Shown here: positions 4,887 through 8,088 of the stretch, piece after piece
Layout of the letters: every line of letters starts with the position of its first letter
How positions within the stretch are numbered: the stretch's first letter is position 1
Source: Candidatus Eiseniibacteriota bacterium
GTDB lineage: Bacteria; Eisenbacteria; RBG-16-71-46
Length of the DNA: 8,088 bases
Direction: 5' to 3'
Assembly: GCA_021414165.1 (NCBI GenBank)
Contig: JAIOPA010000510.1
Span: forward strand, 1-8,088
Notes under the pieces: model-generated
The model's input: the letters and a program-made list of their open reading frames with translations, nothing else
What the model was told of the DNA's origin: nothing
Databases searched by the model: none
Made by a program: the position numbers and the translations under genes

Positions 4887-6479
4887 CTAGCCCGCCACCT
4901 TGCCGCGGCCCGCACGGCCCGCCACCTGCACGAGCAACTGGTACGTGCGCTCCCCCGCGCGGAAGTCCGGCAGGTGCAGCGCCACGTCGGCATCGAGCAC
5001 GCCCACCAGAGTGACGCGCGGGAAGTCGAGACCCTTGGCGATCATCTGGGTGCCCAGCAGGATGTCGGCATCGCCGCGCGCGAACGCCCGCAGCGTCTCG
5101 CCCGGCCCTTCCTTGGCGCGTGACACGTCCATATCGAGCCGCAGCACACGCGCGCTCGGGAACACGCTGGCCAGCTCGCGCTCGGCGCGCTGCGTGCCGG
5201 CGCCCGCATAGCGCAGCAGCGCCAGCTTGCACTGCGGGCACACGTCGGGCGGCGCTTCCTTGTGATCGCAGTAGTGGCAGCGCAGGCTGGCCGGCTCGCT
5301 GTGATACGTGAGCGAGATGTCGCAGTTGGGGCACTCCGGCGTGAACCCACAACCGCGGCACTGCAGGTGGTGCGAGTGCCCGCGGCGGTTGAGCCACAAC
5401 AGCACCTGCTCCTTGCGCTCCAGCCGCTCGGCAATGGCGGTGCGCAGCGGCGCCGACAGCAAGCCCGGGCCCGAGCCATCGCGGCGCAGATCGACCACGC
5501 GCACGACCGGCATGGGACGCTTGTCCACGCGATCGGGAAGTGCCAGCCGCTGGTACTTGCCACGCGCGGCGTTCGCCAGCGTCTCGAGACTCGGCGTGGC
5601 CGAGCCCAGCACGATGGGGATCCCCAGCATCTGCGCGCGCCGCACCGCCACGTCGCGCCCGTGATAGCGCAGCTGCTCGCTCTGCTTGTACGCCGGCTCG
5701 TGCTCTTCGTCGACCACGATGAGCTTGAGCTGCGGCAGCGGCGCGAACACCGCGCTGCGCGCGCCCACCACCACGTCGATCGCGCCACGGCGCGCCAGCT
5801 CCCAGTTCTTGCGGCGCGTGCCCACCGGCAGATAGCTGTGCAACGCGGCCACGCGGCCACCGAAGCGCTTCTGGAACACCGCCACCACCTGCGAGGCCAG
5901 CGCGATCTCGGGCACCAGGATCAACGCCTGCCCGCCGGCTTCGCGTGCCGCGCGTGCCGCGCGCAGATACACCTCGGTCTTGCCGCTCGCGGTGACGCCA
6001 TGCAGCAGGAACGGCTGGAAGCCCCCCTTGCCCACCGCGGCATCGACCGCCTGCACCGCGGCGCGCTGCGATGCGGTGAGCGTGACGCGCTCCGGGATCG
6101 CCATGCGCAACACGCGATCCTCGGCGCCCGGCGCCGACGCCTGTTTGCGCGCGAGCGAACGCCCCAGCCCCTCGTTACCACCCGGCAGTGCGGCCGCGAC
6201 CACTTCGCCCGGCGGCGCCAGGTAGTAGTCCGCCACCCAGCGCGTGAGCGTGAGCAGGTGCGGCGTGAGCAGTTCGGGCCCGGTGACCTTGGTGATGTCC
6301 GCGATCTTCTCGAGCGGCGAACTGGCGATGCGCTCCACGATCACGCCACGCGCGCGCCGGCCACGGAACGGCACCTCGACGGGCGCGCCGGGAACGGCGG
6401 CCGCATCGAGCGCTTCGGGCACGCGATACGTGAACAGCTGTCGCACCGGAACGGGCAGCGCGACGAGAACGAAGGACAT
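4887..6479 (-). CDS. priA: PriA N-terminal and helicase part, up to the premature stop
   Basis: This is the 530-residue product if translation ends at the TAG. Residues 1-100 form the DNA-binding N-terminal region. The helicase core follows: Walker A GVTASGKTEVY (161-171), Walker B DEEH (257-260), GSATPSLET (292-300) and motif VI QVAGRAGRG (518-526). The zinc insertion has all eight cysteines (374, 377, 383, 386, 401, 404, 414, 417). The ATPase motifs are therefore complete, but the product would lack the last 142 residues, including the end of the second helicase lobe and the C-terminal domain that contacts DNA and partners. No obvious promoter lies in the 129 bp upstream. Confidence 0.8.
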   Translation of the reverse strand: MSFVLVALPVPVRQLFTYRVPEALDAAAVPGAPVEVPFRGRRARGVIVERIASSPLEKIADITKVTGPELLTPHLLTLTRWVADYYLAPPGEVVAAALPGGNEGLGRSLARKQASAPGAEDRVLRMAIPERVTLTASQRAAVQAVDAAVGKGGFQPFLLHGVTASGKTEVYLRAARAAREAGGQALILVPEIALASQVVAVFQKRFGGRVAALHSYLPVGTRRKNWELARRGAIDVVVGARSAVFAPLPQLKLIVVDEEHEPAYKQSEQLRYHGRDVAVRRAQMLGIPIVLGSATPSLETLANAARGKYQRLALPDRVDKRPMPVVRVVDLRRDGSGPGLLSAPLRTAIAERLERKEQVLLWLNRRGHSHHLQCRGCGFTPECPNCDISLTYHSEPASLRCHYCDHKEAPPDVCPQCKLALLRYAGAGTQRAERELASVFPSARVLRLDMDVSRAKEGPGETLRAFARGDADILLGTQMIAKGLDFPRVTLVGVLDADVALHLPDFRAGERTYQLLVQVAGRAGRGKVAG

Positions 6480-6525
6480 GGGCGGGGTTCGATCCGGAAC
6501 AGGGCACGGGCTGCGGCGCGGGGTT

Positions 6526-6553
6526 CGCGCCGGGGGTGCCGCGCTGGGGGTGC
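6526..6553. repeat. Two tandem 14-bp units upstream of priA
   Basis: CGCGCCGGGGGTGC (6526-6539) is followed directly by CGCGCTGGGGGTGC (6540-6553), differing at one base. The pair lies 46 bp before the priA start. No regulator is suggested by the sequence; it may be simple slippage in GC-rich DNA. Confidence 0.6.
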
Positions 6554-6608
6554 GAAGAGTGCGCGGCGGCCGCTCGGCGCGCAAGCCCGGCCCGGAGTGC
6601 CCGCGGTG

Positions 6609-8088
6609 TCAGCGCAGAAGCACTCGCTTCACCCAGTGCGCATCGCCCGCGCGCACCTCGACCAGGTACACGCCCGGAGCGAGCCCGCCGCGCGATAACT
6701 CGAACTCGTGCGTGCCCGGCTCGTACGTCCGGCCGCCCAGGTCACGCACGCAGGCGCCCCGCACATCATGCACGCGCACGCGCACCGGCAGGGATCTCGA
6801 CCACGTGAGCGCGAAGCGGGTCGCGCCGGCCGCAGGGTTCGGGAACGGCCCGCGCAACGCGAGCCGATCGCCATCGGCCACACCGAGCACGCCGTCCACC
6901 GTGATCGCCACGGTGGCACTGGCACTGGCGGCCACGTCGTCGGTGACCGTGTAGCTCACGGTATCGGGCCCGGCATAGCCCGCGTCGGGCGTGTACACGA
7001 GTGCCTGCGCGCCCGGCGCTATGCCCACGCTGCCGTGCGCGGCCGGCGAGACCACGCTCACGCGCATCACCAGTGGCGCGCGCACCTGCGCCAAGCCGAC
7101 CGGCGGCGCCTCGCGCGACGGCAGCACGTCGGGCGGTGCCACATCGTTCGCGAGCACGGCGAGCGGGTTGGCCGTGGAGCCCGCATTCACCACGAACGCA
7201 TCGGCCACCGGCTGTGCGCCGTCTCGCAACCAGCGGTTCCATCCCGAGACGCGCGACCAGAGCGCCGCGCGGATACCCGGCACATCGGCCAGCGGCACGG
7301 TGCCCGGCACCGCCGCCGTGCCGTAGGGCGGCAGGAACGCGAAGCGGTTCTGGATCGCGGCATCGGTGAGCGCGAGATCGGTCACGTACCACTCGTGATA
7401 GCGCGTGCCGAAGTCGCGATACGCGATCAACGCGCCGAACGACGGACTGCCACTCGCGGTCTTGGGCTCGCGGTCGGTGGGGTTGTTCGGATTGCTGAAC
7501 GGCGCGATCCACGAGGTGAGTGCCTGAAACAACACATGCCCCTGCGTGTCACCCACGAACCCCGGCGCCTCGAAGTCGAGCAGTTGCAGCGCCGCGGTGG
7601 CGGGCGGGCCGTTGTCGCTCAGGTTCTCGCGGAACACGCCGAACGATCGCTGCCCGGGCCCATTGAACGAGTTCGAGAGCAGCGTGTTCATGTCGCTGTC
7701 GAGCGGGGGCGCATTCGAGCCGTCGTTCATGCTGAAGTACTGCCAGTAGCAGAAGTCGCCGGGGAACGCGTCGGCATAGGCCTGTGCGGTGGCGAGGTAG
7801 CCCGTGAGCAACGCGCTGCGCGAGTAACTGGCGAGCGAGGTGACCTTGATCAGCGGCGGATCATTGTCGCGATAACCCCGCATGCCATACGGCAGCACCA
7901 TGTGCGCCACGAGAGCCGGATGATCGCGCAACAACACCAGCGGAGAGCCGGGCTGCGAGACGTCATGCACGAGCGTGTTCGCGAGTTGCGTCTGCAGCGA
8001 CGCCACCACCGCCACGGCCGACGGTGACCACGGGATCGGCCACTCCACGGTGGGCGCGCCAGCGGGATCGGGCACGTAGCGCTCGCCC
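6609..8088 (-). CDS. Exported protein with Ig-like and T9SS-type C-terminal domains (5' end cut off)
   Basis: The frame is open to the right window edge, so the start is missing; 492 residues are visible, numbered from the first full codon. Residues about 1-290 form a domain I do not recognise, rich in Trp and Tyr (FCYWQYFSMNDGS at 112-124; FGTRYHEWYVTDLALTD at 226-242). A secreted hydrolase fold is one guess, not supported by a motif. About 295-398 look like a bacterial cadherin or Ig-like repeat, with NPLAVLANDV early and YTPDAGYAGPDTVSYTVTDD late. About 406-492 match the FlgD-Ig or T9SS type A sorting-domain pattern: GPFPNPAAG, VRVHDVRGACVRDL, PGVYLVEV and a basic end (VKRVLLR). The protein is thus probably delivered to the cell surface or outside. 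Another start codon near the edge (GTG 8073-8075) is not credible, because coding-like sequence continues before it. TGA stop. Confidence 0.75.
   Translation of the reverse strand, partial: GERYVPDPAGAPTVEWPIPWSPSAVAVVASLQTQLANTLVHDVSQPGSPLVLLRDHPALVAHMVLPYGMRGYRDNDPPLIKVTSLASYSRSALLTGYLATAQAYADAFPGDFCYWQYFSMNDGSNAPPLDSDMNTLLSNSFNGPGQRSFGVFRENLSDNGPPATAALQLLDFEAPGFVGDTQGHVLFQALTSWIAPFSNPNNPTDREPKTASGSPSFGALIAYRDFGTRYHEWYVTDLALTDAAIQNRFAFLPPYGTAAVPGTVPLADVPGIRAALWSRVSGWNRWLRDGAQPVADAFVVNAGSTANPLAVLANDVAPPDVLPSREAPPVGLAQVRAPLVMRVSVVSPAAHGSVGIAPGAQALVYTPDAGYAGPDTVSYTVTDDVAASASATVAITVDGVLGVADGDRLALRGPFPNPAAGATRFALTWSRSLPVRVRVHDVRGACVRDLGGRTYEPGTHEFELSRGGLAPGVYLVEVRAGDAHWVKRVLLR

Larger units (their letters stand above)
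4458..6479 (-). pseudogene. priA: priA, replication restart helicase, interrupted by one in-frame TAG
   Basis: Read through TAG 4887-4889 (codon 531), the gene encodes a 673-position PriA, somewhat shorter than the 732 residues of E. coli PriA. PriA recognises stalled forks and D-loops, unwinds the lagging strand and reloads the replicative helicase. Both sides of the stop are in the same frame and equally well conserved: before it QVAGRAGRG (518-526), after it VLVQTCTPEH (532-541), exactly as in intact PriA proteins. No frameshift, gap or second stop is visible. The true end, DVDPIEVL then TAG, is also at the expected place. A single substitution, for example GAG to TAG, would explain it. 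Whether it is a real mutation, a sequence error, or tolerated by readthrough or reinitiation cannot be told here. Start ATG 6477-6479 gives the typical PriA N-terminus (MSFVLVALPVPV); no ribosome site is evident before it. Confidence 0.85.

Noticed and set aside
6566..6573. GCGGCCGC palindrome upstream of priA
   Set aside because: An 8-bp GC palindrome is expected by chance in DNA of this composition.
5262..6698. Long plus-strand open frame of 478 codons opposite priA
   Set aside because: Its composition is dominated by Arg, Gln, His and Ala, with no motif, and it mirrors the real priA reading frame.
6708..8027. Plus-strand open frame of 439 codons opposite the last gene
   Set aside because: It is an antisense shadow of the gene with the Ig-like and sorting domains, with no recognisable protein features.

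Overview
The window is very GC-rich (roughly two thirds GC) and tightly packed. The last gene carries a C-terminal domain resembling a type IX secretion (T9SS) sorting domain or FlgD-type Ig domain, which is typical of the Fibrobacteres-Chlorobi-Bacteroidetes-Gemmatimonadota (FCB) assemblage. Together with the canonical -35/-10 promoters and AGGAGG ribosome sites, this suggests a Gemmatimonadota-like bacterium. That placement is inference; no rRNA or other marker is present.

Layout, left to right. (1) The end of a plus-strand TPR-type gene (1-194). (2) A convergent intergenic region (195-374) with two identical 47-bp repeats, each holding a 12-bp-stem hairpin. (3) A minus-strand HU/IHF-family nucleoid protein gene (375-653) with a good promoter. 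(4) A minus-strand ketol-acid reductoisomerase (KARI)-like gene (773-1768) that lacks two catalytic residues. (5) A strong hairpin (1842-1878), then a minus-strand gene for a secreted TPR protein with a TTG start (1894-3342). (6) A minus-strand HD-domain phosphohydrolase gene (3402-4121) with its own promoter. (7) A 336-bp non-coding region with an 18-bp perfect palindrome. (8) A minus-strand priA gene (4458-6479), complete in length but interrupted by one in-frame TAG codon at 4887-4889. (9) The 3' part of a minus-strand gene for an exported protein with an Ig-like domain and a T9SS-like tail (6609-8088, cut by the window edge).

From 375 onward every gene is on the minus strand. The HD gene and the TPR gene are 59 bp apart and may be co-transcribed. 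A hairpin between TPR and KARI-like genes, and a promoter in front of the HU gene, suggest several short transcripts rather than one operon. No metabolic partner genes of the KARI-like protein are visible.

I see no mobile element, CRISPR array, RNA gene or multi-gene novel system. The points most worth following are the nonsense codon in priA, the catalytic substitutions in the KARI-like protein, and the duplicated hairpin after the HU gene. That hairpin forms a GNRA loop and a G-U pair only in the minus-strand RNA.
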